Source: Arachnopeziza araneosa
Taxonomy: Eukaryota > Ascomycota > Leotiomycetes > Helotiales > Arachnopezizaceae
NCBI GenBank assembly: GCA_003988855.1
Contig: QYAI01000173.1
Span: 19,502 to 83,501 of the forward strand
Direction of reading: 5' to 3'
Length of the DNA: 64,000 bases
A model generated the notes under the pieces. The model made no database searches, was not told the DNA's origin, and worked only from the letters and a program-made list of their open reading frames with translations. Of this stretch, positions 1 through 11,696 are shown one piece after another. A program made the position numbers and the translations under genes. Position 1 is the stretch's first letter. Each line of letters starts with the position of its first letter.

Positions 1-3000
1 TAATCATCATCGACCTCTTTAATGTCGAACAATGTATAAGCATAGAATGGTTGGCCGTATTTACTATACCGAGTGGTTTCCTTTGGCTCAAGAAGTTGCT
101 CAAACTCCAGTAACAAGTCTAGCCCTCCCAATAGCCAAGTCAGCATTTCAAGAAAGAGACATCCCAAGGCCCATATGTCTATATCCTGCTTCGCTGCTCT
201 AGAATTCCTCATCACCATTTCAGGTGCCTCGTAAAGCCCTTTAGACATTGACTCATCGTATGGAATTTTGGACCGACTTCCATGAAACTTGAAGGTGGAT
301 AAGCCGGTGTAGCCAATCACTAAAATTCCTTTTTGATTCCCTGGTGAGCGAAACCAGAGAACTTTAGTGGGCTTGATATTGCCATGAATTGAGCCCATCT
401 GTGAGCCCGTGTATGAAGGCGAACTGATCCCTATTTTGCGACTGTGTATCACGTCAATTGCAGCCGTGATACCTTGGAACTGCTGAGACATCCACCGAAC
501 TGTGTCGACATCCATCTTTGGCGCTGGCTCGACTTTATCCCAGTAATACTCAAGATTGCACTCGGCAAGTGGGAAAAGTGAGTAGAAATATCCTCTTCGG
601 GTAAATGTTGCTAATAGCGGTACGAGGTGTTCGTGAACGAGGCCGTTGAAGATCTCCAGGTGTTCCCTTGCTTGTTGCAAAACCACATGGTCCGAAGAGA
701 CTCTCTCCGGAAGCTTCTTCAAGGCAAATTGGTTGTCATTCAGACTAATCTAATCAAGCGACTCTGATAAGCCTTGCAAAGAACCTCTCAAATTTGTAAC
801 ATTGCATGCAGAAGATTTCTACTTACTGAGGTAAACACATCTTGAAAGCCATGGCTTAGAGGATCAATCTTGATAGTTTCAACAGCGAATGACTGGTCGG
901 TTGATTTGAGATAATTTCCCGGAACCCATGGCAGAATTGTGTTGTAATCGAAGCTGTAGTGTTTAGCTTTCTTGCCAAGTTCGAGATCGAGATCAAAGTA
1001 GGGAACCATGACCTCCCACTGCCCAGTTCTGAAGTGCTGTTTCTCGATTTGAGTCCAGAGAGTAAAGGGATACGAGGTTTTGTCTTCGAGCCATTTTCTG
1101 CTCGAGCTGACCGGAAGGTGTTCATCCGAGAACTCATGTTTGATGAAGTTGCCAATCTCCTGGCCTTTGCCTATCAAAATCAGGAGTACAAAAATCCTCA
1201 AATACTCCTTGGTCTCTGAACCGCTAGTCTGATCCTTCCTCATCAAGATATAGTCAATATATTCGTGCCCATTGGCTGGTAAGCTGGAGTAGGTATTCAA
1301 CTCAGCTAAAACTCGGTCTCTGGTTAAGAGGCGCCGCAGGAGTTTGATGGGCCAGAACCGGCGACGGTCATGAGACTCAGTGCTATTAATATCAAGTAAA
1401 TCGAACAGGGTTTGCTCCTCCTCGTCTACGGATGATAGCTCAACTAAATCTCCTTGAAGATCCTTCTTGGAGTTCTGGATTGGTGTTCCCTCAACTGTGA
1501 GCTGTGGGGAAACGCCCTTATGCTGTTCTATCTGGTCCAAGGGCGAATGAATGTGATGATTAGATAAAGGACGTTCGGTCTCTGATAGTGCCAATATTGA
1601 ATCGCTCCTGCTCGAATCGGGTGTAACGATAGCTCCCGCACCGAGCAACATCGTTGCAATTGACTGATTGCCATTCGCTACAGCCAAAGTCAAGGGCGTC
1701 CTGCCAAATTTGTCTGCCGCGTCGACTCGAATGCCCTCAACCCCGAGCAGCAAATGGACGACGATCTTGTGGCCATTCGCTGCCGACCATGATAATGCTG
1801 TTTGACCATATTCTATATCTTTAGAATTGACATCCACTCGCTGTGTTGCAAGCAACAGCTTAACGATATCTTCGTGTCCATTTGCGGCGGCCCAGGACAA
1901 CGGTGTTTGACCATAGCTACTCCTAATATCTGGTTCCGCCCCCTTGTCAAGTAATATGGCGACAATTGTTGTGTGACCATTCGCGGCGGCCCATGCCAAC
2001 GGTGTCTGATGAAAGCGACTTTCCAAATCGGGCTGCGCGCCAAACTCAAGAAGCAACTTGACGACATCCACATGCCCATTCGCAGCGGCATATGATAGTG
2101 GTGTTCGATGGAACTTAGCCTTCGAGTTGGGATTTGCTTTCTTTTCTAGCAGTAGTTTCACCACGTTTGTTCCTCCCTTCTCTGCAGCCCATGACAGTGG
2201 AGTGCGGTCATCCTCCCCTTCTCCCACATCCAAGCTGTCGGCGGTGGTACTTTCAACTAGAAATGCCGCGGTTTCCCATCTCCCATGTGCCAGCGCATAT
2301 AAAATTGGGGCATTGAACATTATCTCGTTTTGAGCGGGATTCATTTGTTGCAATAAGTTGAACAATCTCCCTCCACTGCGAAGGCTCAGCGAAAGTAGGT
2401 GGCTCAGCGAAGCAGACCAATTGTTTCGTCTCCCGACCTCCGCATGCCAAATTCCGTGTGCGGCGGCATAAGAGCAGAGGGGAAAGTCTTTGAGAATGAT
2501 ATCGATTCGACCGTCTGTATCTTTGGCCGCAGATGCGAGATACAGTAGGCAGGCCACAGCAATTCTAATATGCGAGACTGTATTGTCTAAGGCAAACCCA
2601 GAGACAATCTCGCTATTGGTCAAGATTCTTTTCGATTTCAAGTATTCGAGGAGTGAGAAATGATTGAATGCAATGACTAAATCTTTGCTGGAACGATCAG
2701 TTGGTACCAGGACTTCTCGTCCCCACTCATCCACGGTCCTTCCGTGTGGTTCAAGCAGCCCTGGAAGAATATCAAGCACCTGGGAGGGCTCCAATCTGTC
2801 ACCAAAATCAATCAACGGCTGGTAACATTCTGTAGCAGAGCACTCGCTATCTCCCGTTACGGATATAGGAGTCGATATGTTCTCCAGGTTGATGAGGACA
2901 GCTTCTGCAAGCTCCGTTGTAGTTAGATTGACTGGTGAGAACGCAATCCAGGTCAATGCTCGAATGGCCAAACGACGTTGATTGTTTGTGAGACGACAGA

Positions 3001-5190
3001 AGATCCTGTCATATGTTTTATCGAGACCTTGTGGCAAATTCTTCAGGATTTCATTAGTAGAATTAGTCGTGACTGGTCTCTGAAACTCTTGCATCTGCAA
3101 TGCGACATATTGGAACCTGTTGTTTTCGGTTAGAACCGCAGTTAGGATCTGTCCAAGCGGGACTTACATGCCATCGGCCTTGGTTGTCAAAGTATTTTTT
3201 ACCTCAGTCTTCTTATCTGGGGCCAGAACTTTGAACTTCGAGTCCTGAAGTTCAGTGTCAATGAACACTCCTATGTCCCTGTTCATCTGATCCAAATGAT
3301 TCGATGTCCCCAAGTCGATAATGGTGCTTCCAGGGGTATCCAGAAAAACGCCCAGAGTAGCTCCAATGTCCGGTTCTGGCCGACTGATGAGCATCAAGTG
3401 TATGTTGCCCAATCCCCAACCACGCATTGTCCTGAACAGTTCAAGGATTTCTCGGCGTCGGTCCCCGACCTCCTCCTTCTGATCTCGTATGCTATCGGCG
3501 TTCGGGCATTCATCGAGACCATCGATGACAAAATACACGTTAGTGAAGTCTTTAGATGACGAAAAGAGCGCCTGGTCGAGTTCTCTCCTTGGTGGGTTCA
3601 GACCTGAATCCCGCCAACGGCTGAGATCGAAAAGTGCTCGCGGCGTGTCTGGTCGGCGACCACATAACTGGACCATTAAGGATGTTGACAGATTGACTCG
3701 GCTCTGGGTTTTCACGTCCTTATAGCTGATATAAAAGTAAGCCACAGCTGTGTAGGGCGCGTTTTTGTGAACCTCTTCGAGATGCTCTATCACTTTCGAA
3801 CTGTGCACCAATTAGCTCTGCTCTCGAACTAGGGGTTCCTTCAGATGCTTCAGAATTTTCGTACCTGAGGACAGACTTTCCGGAGCCAACTTCAAGGAGA
3901 ATCAGTTCTTCATTTCACCTAAATATGGGCGGACAGGTACCTTTTCCATGAAGCCACAGGAGCGAATTTGGATCCTGCTCCCACTTGACGAAACCGGGAT
4001 CTTTCAGGAGCCAGCCACCAGTATCGGACCTTCCGCCACGGGTGCTGGCTTCTTCGTAATATGCTGAAGGGTTGACATTTTGCCCAACCTCTCGAAGCCA
4101 TTTCAACAGCTGGAGACGGTCGGCGTCTTTTTGAGCATTGGCAACTGCATTTCGGAAACTTTCAAGCTCTAGTTTAACTGCATCCAGCCTATCCAGATGC
4201 TGATGGTGGCGTTGTTTGCGTGACTCCCATTCTTCTTGCTTACCTAAGGTTTGCCATTGACTGTCCATTGATTGGAGACTGAGATTTTTCTTTGTAATTT
4301 CCTCTATCAAGGTATTCCAACCGTTCCATTTTGATATATCCTTGATCCACTTCTCAAATCCGTTCTTGGACAAGAAACAGATATACGTGTATTGAAATGT
4401 TAGGATGCTGCCGTACAAGGCCTTGATGGCATCCTGGTACTCTATATGGTCAGACCTGGACGCCTCTTGCTGCTTTCTATCTTCATCTGATTCGTACCGC
4501 TTTCGATACACGCTTTCTCGAATGGAACACTCGCGAATGATGCTGGCGACCTTCTCTAAACCTTCCACACGGGCTTTTTCTTGGAGCGAGGGGTTAAGCA
4601 ATAGCTGCAGTATTGTCAGTAGCACAAATTCGAACGAAAATAGGGTCCAGGCTTACGGGGAGTAACAAGCACACACCAGCCCAGGCAATTGAAGCAGGAG
4701 GAGACGCCTCAACAGCACTACCAATGTATTCTTTGCTCCACTCGACCACACCGACCACTGGCTCAACAAAGTCCTTTACTGCAAATTTGTGACCCAAGAA
4801 TCCCACTTTCCACGTGCCATTTTCCAGTTCTTTCGTCTTGTTCTTGACGAGGGTTTCCATCTGCTGGCGTCGTTGGCCTCTCTGAGTTGCAACGCTGTCG
4901 ATTCCTAGGGCCTCCGAAAGGACTTTCTCATAGTCGGTAATCAACTTTGATGTGTTGTCGTCTTGCTTCAGTAGGTCGTAAGCTTCGTCCCAGAGTTCCG
5001 AAATAGAGGAAAACACTTTTTCAGCATCTTCATTTGTGCTATCTGTTGTGGTCTGTATTGTATCGACTGAGCAGGGCAGCTCAGGTGGTGCATTTGATGT
5101 GGAATGGCCACTGGTAGATGCTTCGCTCGCTGGCTTGGGCTTACGCCGTACCAATTTCTTCGCCTTACTAAACAGGCTTTGAGGGGCCAT
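1..5190 (-). CDS. NACHT-ankyrin NLR-like protein with C-terminal pseudokinase (3' end beyond window)
   Basis: Exons read as 5190-4657, 4604-3941, 3889-3865, 3800-3168, 3116-827 and 749-<1; all junctions are GT-AG and keep frame, giving more than 1,630 residues. The N-terminus matches the NACHT-NTPase N-terminal (NWD) domain, ending in AGVCLLLP near residue 178. Walker A GKVGSGKS lies near 398-405 and Walker B YFVIDGLDE near 497-505. Six or seven ankyrin repeats follow (about 890-1120, recurring TPLSWAAANGH), then a linker and a kinase fold. The kinase keeps a beta3 lysine (FALKK) and an APE-like EAPE, but HRD reads HGN and DFG reads GYT, so catalysis looks lost. Fungal NLRs of this type are thought to act in nonself recognition or programmed cell death; that role is inferred here. 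The gene runs off the left edge, so the kinase C-lobe is incomplete. Confidence 0.85.
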
Positions 5191-6406
5191 CGCGCCTTCA
5201 AATATACGGCTGCGACCAGTTCAGCCAGATGGCGAATTCTGTTCGATAATGTGAGGCTTCTACTGTGACGTTGAAAGAGTAGGTTCATGGGGTTCGCTAA
5301 TATTTTCAGCTTTCAGCCACCAAATGAGTAGCGAATTATATGCTGAGAATTTAGTCGGGCAGGAAAGTGTAGTAAAAATAAAGTGGAAACGCCTCCCTCA
5401 CCCTGCCTTAATGTCTTGTAATATATGCAAGGAATCCACAGGCGACCAATTAATCAAGGCTCTCTTGCTCTCCATGCATGTGGTGAGTTTTTGAACCAAA
5501 AACCGTCCCGAAAAGGATCGGTTGCATTCATGATAACTCATCTGTCGAGGGATGCTGAGTTCCTTGGCCATTTCATCGCTACCTTCACAGGCAAAGGATG
5601 TAATATTACGAATTAGATAGGACAGCCAGATCTAAGAACACGGGAAGAGTTGCCCTTTCAGACATAAGCTGGTAAAAACCAACACAGAACAATTCCATAT
5701 CATACGGATTTTTATCAGAAATGTAAAGAGGATAGAGCATTTAAATTGCTGCCAATTATAGAAATACTTGCTCTTCATGATCTCAATGTATGAATGTCAG
5801 AGTTCTGCGATTCAAAATACGCTCATAAATGAGAACACTCGAAAACGCCTGTTTCACACAGAACCCGATGTAGATCATCATCGAGCCTCATCACCTTAAA
5901 CCAACGCCAGAAATTTGGAATCTCGGGGCACACTACATAATAAACAATTAACTAACCCGTTTGGTTTTTTGCTGGCCCAGTGTGGCTTTTACACAACGCG
6001 AGAGACTGTGCAAAGAGGACATCCACTCGACGCCACGGTATAAAGAAGAAGTCCAAGAAATTCTGCAATCAATCACACCTCTCGGTTTGAAAGAGGGTCA
6101 ACCTGACTTGAGTTGTGCTCAATTCCCCGTGTGCGGCCAAGATACAAGTGCAGGCTTTGTCTCCGCCTTTGTAAAACATCAGCAGCTCCGAGCCAAGACA
6201 GCCGAAAACCCACAAGACAAGAACCAATAAAGAACGATGGAATTCGGAGACGTCTCTTTGTCCCTTGAGAAGACAAATTCACAAGGACTTGACCATCTGA
6301 ACATCTGTCTTCAACTACAATCCCCCAACACCAGTGAAGAGCGAAGGCGGAAATTCTGTGCACCAAGTACAAATATAGTTTTTGGGAGAATTGGGAGATA
6401 TCAGAA
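5191..6406. other. Intergenic, no supported gene
   Basis: This is the 5' flank of the minus-strand NLR and of the plus-strand Cys/His-rich gene, so it probably holds both promoters. Short open frames are scattered through it, but none has family motifs, splice support or a convincing start. Confidence 0.5.
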
Positions 6407-7463
6407 ATGCCGGCTATCTTGGGGAACCAGCGGCATTACTGCGGAGGGGAGATGATCCACCCCTGGAAATGCAAGTTGCACACCAAGGAGAGGTGGTGCA
6501 CTGCGCACAACCACGCCTGCTACAGAAACAACGTAAGGCATCCCCAGCTGTGCTCTTCGATCTTCATTCTCTCTCCATGACTAGTCACCATGCTATCTCA
6601 GCCGAGAACTCGTGGCTGCGATTCCCGACTCCGTGGATTGGCACATGCTAATCTCGTTGGTCTTTAGTGGTATTACGGCATCAACCAACGATGCGTGAAG
6701 TGCGAAGGCGAGAAGATACAAAAGTAAGCCCAGCCCTCTCCTCACACCTCCTCGCATTACCAACCGCGACTAACCCTCGATTTGCATCAGGGGACGAGCA
6801 TTCCAAAAACAGCAGATCGCCAACGCGAAAGCCCGAGAAAGAGATCGCAGCGACGCAGATGCAGGGCCAGCGGATGGCACGAGGAGTCGCAAGAGGGCGC
6901 GCCGCGGCACCGTCTCCACCGACATGACGACAGATCAGATGAAGCGGGAGGCGGCGGAGCACTTCACCCAGACCCTTTCCGCGGTGGAGGGCGGGGTGAT
7001 GGTGCCCCGCGACGCCGTTGTCGAGCGGGTCGTGCACGTGCTGCGGAACCACGTGACCGAGTCGGAGCGGATCGAGATTATAAGTCAGGTGCTGGAGTTC
7101 ATGGGGGCGCCGCTCGAGACGGCCGCGGATGATGATGACACGTTTGGGGACGCGGATGGGTATACGAAAGGGGTGTATGATGATTGGATCGTAGGGGAGG
7201 GGGAAAGGGAGCATGAGGAAGGTGAGGAAGGTGAGGAAGGTGAGGAAGGTGAGGAAGGTGAGGAAGTTGGGGAGGTTGAAGAAGCGGAGGTGTTCGGGTT
7301 GGGAGAGGGGAAGGAACGGGAGGAGAAGGAGAGCACAGAGGGGAAGAAAAGGAAGAGAGGTGTGCAGGAGGAGAAGGAGGAGCAGGCGAGCAAGGAGAAA
7401 AAGGGAGAGGAGAAGGAGGGGAAGGCGAGCAAGAAGAGGAAGAGAGACGAGACCGAAGACTAA
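6407..7463 (+). CDS. Cys/His-rich putative zinc-binding protein with acidic and Lys/Glu-rich tail
   Basis: I read three exons, 6407-6532, 6668-6723 and 6791-7463, with GT-AG introns of 135 and 67 nt; the frame holds through to the stop, giving 284 residues. The first 54 residues contain six cysteines and five histidines (H10, C12, H18, C22, H25, C31, H34, H36, C38, C51, C54), a density that suggests a metal-binding fold. A basic stretch (KRARR, about residue 100) could be a nuclear localisation signal. The C-terminal third is low complexity: tandem Gly-Glu-Glu, then Lys/Glu/Arg-rich sequence with KKRKR. I do not recognise the family. A DNA- or chromatin-associated role would be inference only. 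The start is the first ATG of the Cys-rich frame; an upstream exon is possible. Confidence 0.6.
7214..7266 (+). repeat. 9-bp minisatellite encoding Gly-Glu-Glu
   Basis: About six tandem copies of GTGAGGAAG lie inside the last exon of the Cys/His-rich gene and encode repeated Gly-Glu-Glu. Because the unit is a multiple of three, copy-number change would keep the reading frame. Confidence 0.85.
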
Positions 7464-7890
7464 AGAAAAGAAAAGTCGGAAGGAGTAGGATGACGGATGA
7501 GATGGCTGACTGATTTACACACTCGTTTGTTAGTAAAATCTCTTGTGTCTGGAGTAGTTTGGACGGATATGCTGGCATCTTGGGTTTATATATGGGGTGC
7601 GTTTAGTGTATTCCTCTTTCGTTATCTCCAAGGTAAAAGAACATAAGCTCTATAAAAACAAGAGCAGATTCTTAGATCCAGGCGAGCTCTCCCGAAAAGG
7701 ACTCGCTTCCAAGCCAAACTAGTTTGATCAGGTGGAGCACTTCCTATACCAGCTAAGAAATCCACTCTTGTTTTAAAAAATGATAATGCATAACTGATAA
7801 GATGGTGCCTGGGTGGTCATGCCGTCAAAAGGTCACGTGACAATATCAGAACTCCTCCTCGGCTCCGTCCTTGCATGAAAGGCTTAAAGA

Positions 7891-7938
7891 CAAGTCCTTA
7901 AATAGAGAGGACTCAAGCCAAGTCCTTAAATAGACAGG
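7891..7938. repeat. Two 20-bp direct repeats
   Basis: CAAGTCCTTAAATAGAGAGG (7891-7910) recurs at 7919-7938 with one mismatch (ACAGG at the end), separated by 8 bp. Function unknown. Confidence 0.8.
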
Positions 7939-8290
7939 CTTCAAAACTCCCATTCCCCGGCGGGGGTAGTCATCTCCCCAAGATCACAGGGCGGTCATCC
8001 GCCGGCGACCATCTCCTTTTGGATAACCGAGCCCGACGTCGGCTTGGACCCTACAGATCCTTGGTTGCAGTAGTTCAGCCGCAGACCCACGAACGATGCC
8101 AGACATACATGAACATGACCTTGTCACTTGGCGCGAGTACTCCCAACCCCGACCGACTCGAGTTTCCGTGACTAAGGGCCTGCATGCGGCCAATGCGATA
8201 TCGGGAGTGGAGAGTGATGTGAGGTTTTGTTGCTGCTGCATCAATGGGCAGAGACTCGATCTGAGAAGTAATCTGTAGTAAAAGCTTTAA

Positions 8291-8385
8291 AGTTTGGAAG
8301 TGACATGGCGTCTAAGAAAGAAGTTTGGAAGTGACATGACGTCTGAAGAAAGAAGTTTGGAAGTGACATGACGTCTGAAGAAAGA
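8291..8385. repeat. Three tandem 31/32-bp repeats carrying TGACGTC-like cores
   Basis: Copies at 8291-8321, 8322-8353 and 8354-8385 begin AGTTTGGAAGTGACATG. Copies 2 and 3 are identical and contain ATGACGTCT; copy 1 has GGCGTCT there and lacks one base. A further TGACGTCC follows directly. TGACGTC resembles the CRE/bZIP half of TGACGTCA, so a bZIP-bound upstream element is possible; this is inference. Confidence 0.85.
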
Positions 8386-9372
8386 TGACGTCCAAGTGCC
8401 GTGGTCTCCTGCTCAGACGATCACTTGCGGGATGCAGAACTGCAGTGCGCGCACCAAGATCCAAGACAGACTGATAAGCACATGATAATGGGCGACCATC
8501 CAACAGCGATAACTTGATATCGAAATATCAACAAGCGCACCTGCCGAGCCAGTCCAGACCCATTCTGCGAAAGCATCAGACCAAGGGACGAGCTCGAGCC
8601 CGCCCCGGAGATGTGTGTTGATTGGTCAATGGCGAAAGAGCGGCGCCACTCAGGACCCCTCCTCCTCGTCTGCATATGCACAAACTGAATTCAGTATCCC
8701 GGCATATATCATCTAGACCAATCCGCACGAGCAAGTTCTAGCTTCGCTCCATCGCGATCGAAGTGCACAAGAGGAAAGGAGGTTCAATTGAGGAGGCAAT
8801 CCCAAATGCAAAGACCAATGATACATGGTGGGACGGGCCCAGGAAACTCTCTCCGCCACTTGGCAGCGCAAATTTTAGCCTGGGCGAAAAAAGTCCGCAC
8901 ACCTCGTGAACGGCAACGCGGAATGGGCTGATCTCTGGACGCCCCCCCGAGACGGAACTCTGGTACAGATAGATGAATGGCAGCAACAGAGTGGAGGAGA
9001 GGAGCAGCCTGTGACTGGGCTTCGAGGGCCAACTGCCATCACCTCTCGGCGGCGTCGTTTTCCTTACTCAAGAGTGGACCATCTCCCACCAGAAAGTGGG
9101 TCGATCGATTTGCCTCTCTCTGCAAAAATTTCACCGTCAGGGTCCGGAACGGTGTGTGGAGTGGAGTCGCACTGGTCCTCATCAGAATGCACGACTGAAA
9201 ATGTACCTAATCGTACATACAGCCTAGAAGAAGGATGGCTGGGCAAGAGGAGGGGGCCCGAGAGACTTATATATATATCTGATAGATAAGAAGCTAGAGC
9301 CCACCATTGTTGTCGCTGAAATCACACCATCGCGAAAATTGAAGTCGTCATCTCCTCGCTTGTCACGTCTGA

Positions 9373-11344
9373 ATGGCCCGGTTTGAGCACAAGACCAATG
9401 AGGATGGAGGATTGACAAGGTCTCACAGCCTGGTGGACGAGAGAACGTCGTTGCTGGCGCGAATCGATGAAGAGGCTGTTTCTGATAAGGCGTGCGGAAA
9501 GGAAATACAGGAAAGGGAGAGTGGGAGCGTGGTGGGGGTTATCAGCATCTTGTTAATAGGTGAGCCGTGTTTTTTCCTTTCTTTCTTTTCTTTTCCGAAC
9601 AGGAACAACCACCAACGAACGAACCGATAACTCTGGAGCGACAATAACCCCAGCGAAAAAATATCCTCTGTCACCTACAGCCATTAACACAATCTCGCAG
9701 GTGTCTTCATCGCAAATGCCGACGGTTCTCTCGTCCTCGCAACAAGCGGAACCATCAGCAGCGAGTTCGATGATCTCGAGGGTGCGGGATGGCTGGTGAC
9801 CTCGTACACGCTGGCCATGTGCGCCACACAATCTCTGGTCGGTACCTGAACTTGATGACAACCACTCTTTACTGAATATGATCAAGTTAGGGAAACTGAG
9901 TGATATCTACGGTCGGAAGAGCACCATCCTGGCCTCGTACGTCTTCTTCACCATCGGCTGCGCCGTCTGTGGACTGGGCGAGACGCTGCCACAGGTGATA
10001 TATGGCAGGGTGCTCGCTGGAGTAGGAGGAGCTGGGATCCATTGCTTAGTGTCCATTGTGATTGCGGATATGGTTCCACTGCGAGATGTCGCATCGTGGA
10101 GGAGTTATGCCAATATCGCGGCGACAACAGGCCGGAGTCTGGGAGGTCCAATTGGTGGCTATCTGACCGACACAATTGGTTGGAGGTGGAGTTTCTTAGG
10201 ACAGTGTCCACCGACGATGATAGCTCTCGCTCTCGTGGCTTGGAAGCTCAAAGTCCCAACCGACGCCTGTACCTCGAATCAAAGCCACCTCGCCAAGTTA
10301 AAACGCATCGACTTCTTGGGCGCAATCTTCCTCTCCTTATCCATCGTCTGCGGACTTTTGGTGCTGGATCTCGGAGGCCAACGCATGCCATGGACTGATC
10401 CAACCATCCTGGGACTCTTTTTCGCTGCACTGATCAGCATCCAGATATTTTTGGTCGTGGAAGCTTTCTATGCAAAGGAGCCGATCTTCCCCCTCCGTCT
10501 GTTGCTGAACCGAGATGTGATCACCTCGTACATCAATCTTGGCTTTCAAAATGGTGCCCAGGGAGCCGTAAGTTTTCCAGAACGGTGAAGGTGCAGTGCT
10601 GACCACGAGATAGATGATGTTGCTCGTCCCAATCTACTTTCAGATCTCCGCTCATGCCTCGCTCACAAATGCCGGAGCGCATCTCATGCCATCAGTGATC
10701 GGAAACGCTGTCGGTGGATTATTGACCGGCTACTTTATCAAAAAGTGCGTTCCACGATGCCCTGTTGAAATTTTACTAACCACCTACAGGACCGGACGAT
10801 ATAAGATCCTCTCCATCGTTGGTGCCGTTGCTGCCACATTGTCCTACACGCTCATGCTCCTCCGCTGGCACGGCCACACCTCTACGTTCGAATCTCTGTA
10901 CATCATCCCCGGCGGTTTCGGCAACGGAATTGCCCTCTCCGTTGCATTCATCGCTCTCACGGCCGATCTGGATCCATCCCAGATGGCAACCGCCAGCTCA
11001 GGCCTGTACATGAGCTCGAACATCGGCTTGGTTGCCGGACTAGGTGTCGCCGAAGCCGTACTACAGGGTGCACTGAGAAAGAAGCTCAGGATCGCTCTGG
11101 AAGGCTGGGATGGACGGGATGACATTATCCAGAGATCCATCTCTGATATTGAATATGTACGAAATTTGACGGGACCGCTGGGGGAGGTCGTCACACGTGT
11201 TTACATACGATCTTTGGCTTATACTCATGGTAAGTTGATATTTCCCGTCCGGAGAGGTTGCTGATTGGTCATCTAGGCGTATCATTGGTCGGCGCGGTCG
11301 TGTCCTTTATTGCAGCGGTTTGCATCAAAGAGCATCGACTTTGA
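9373..11344 (+). CDS. MFS multidrug-type transporter (DHA2/VBA-like)
   Basis: Six exons fit: 9373-9559, 9701-9841, 9891-10567, 10614-10744, 10790-11229 and 11277-11344, giving 547 residues. After a cytoplasmic N-terminus the first membrane segment contains FIANADGSLVLATSGTI, typical of fungal 14-TM drug:H+ antiporters and vacuolar basic amino acid (VBA) transporters. The signature loop GKLSDIYGRK spans the second intron. Many hydrophobic segments follow. The third exon reads through GAQGA into MMLLVPIYF of the next membrane segment. It lies convergent with the UstYa-like gene (352 bp between stops) and 2.6 kb from the repeat-peptide gene, so a role exporting a peptide product is plausible but inferred. 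A general efflux or vacuolar transporter is the alternative. Confidence 0.88.
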
Positions 11345-11696
11345 GCCAGCATGGTTGGAGTTCTGAACGAGGCGTTGGAGGAATGGATTTTAATTATTGG
11401 TGCGTTATAGCTTAGATTGCCCAGACGCATGATTCAGGCGTGTAATGCATATCTTGCGGGATTGATCGAGGAGTACATATATCCATCTTGCTCTTCTGGC
11501 CAAATATTAGCCTCGCATGAATATATACAGAAATACATGGTATGCCAAGATATTGGGATGGACTAGCTACGTGAATGTTTCTACGCTTGGACAGAGCAAT
11601 GTGGTATGAAGGTCTCGTGATATTTGGCACGTGACCGAGACTGCTTGGACTACCTACCAACCCACCTACAGACTACACTGAGTTTTATATATGACA

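Larger units (their letters stand above)
7464..9372. other. Long intergenic stretch with small direct repeats
   Basis: No coding exon is convincing in these 1.9 kb. The region holds the two direct-repeat features listed separately and the presumed promoter of the MFS transporter. Open frames on both strands are short, overlapping and without recognisable motifs. Confidence 0.5.

Noticed and set aside
7085..7578. Long minus-strand Ser/Pro-rich frames
   Set aside because: They are antisense shadows of the GAGGAAG-rich, Glu/Lys-coding tail of the Cys/His-rich gene.
8291..8385. CRISPR-like array
   Set aside because: Repeats are contiguous with no spacers and the genome is fungal.
9838..9886. 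Alternative intron borders in the MFS gene (GTCGGT donor, ATCAAG acceptor)
   Set aside because: They keep the frame, but GTACCT with GTTAG reproduces the conserved SLVGKLSD junction better.
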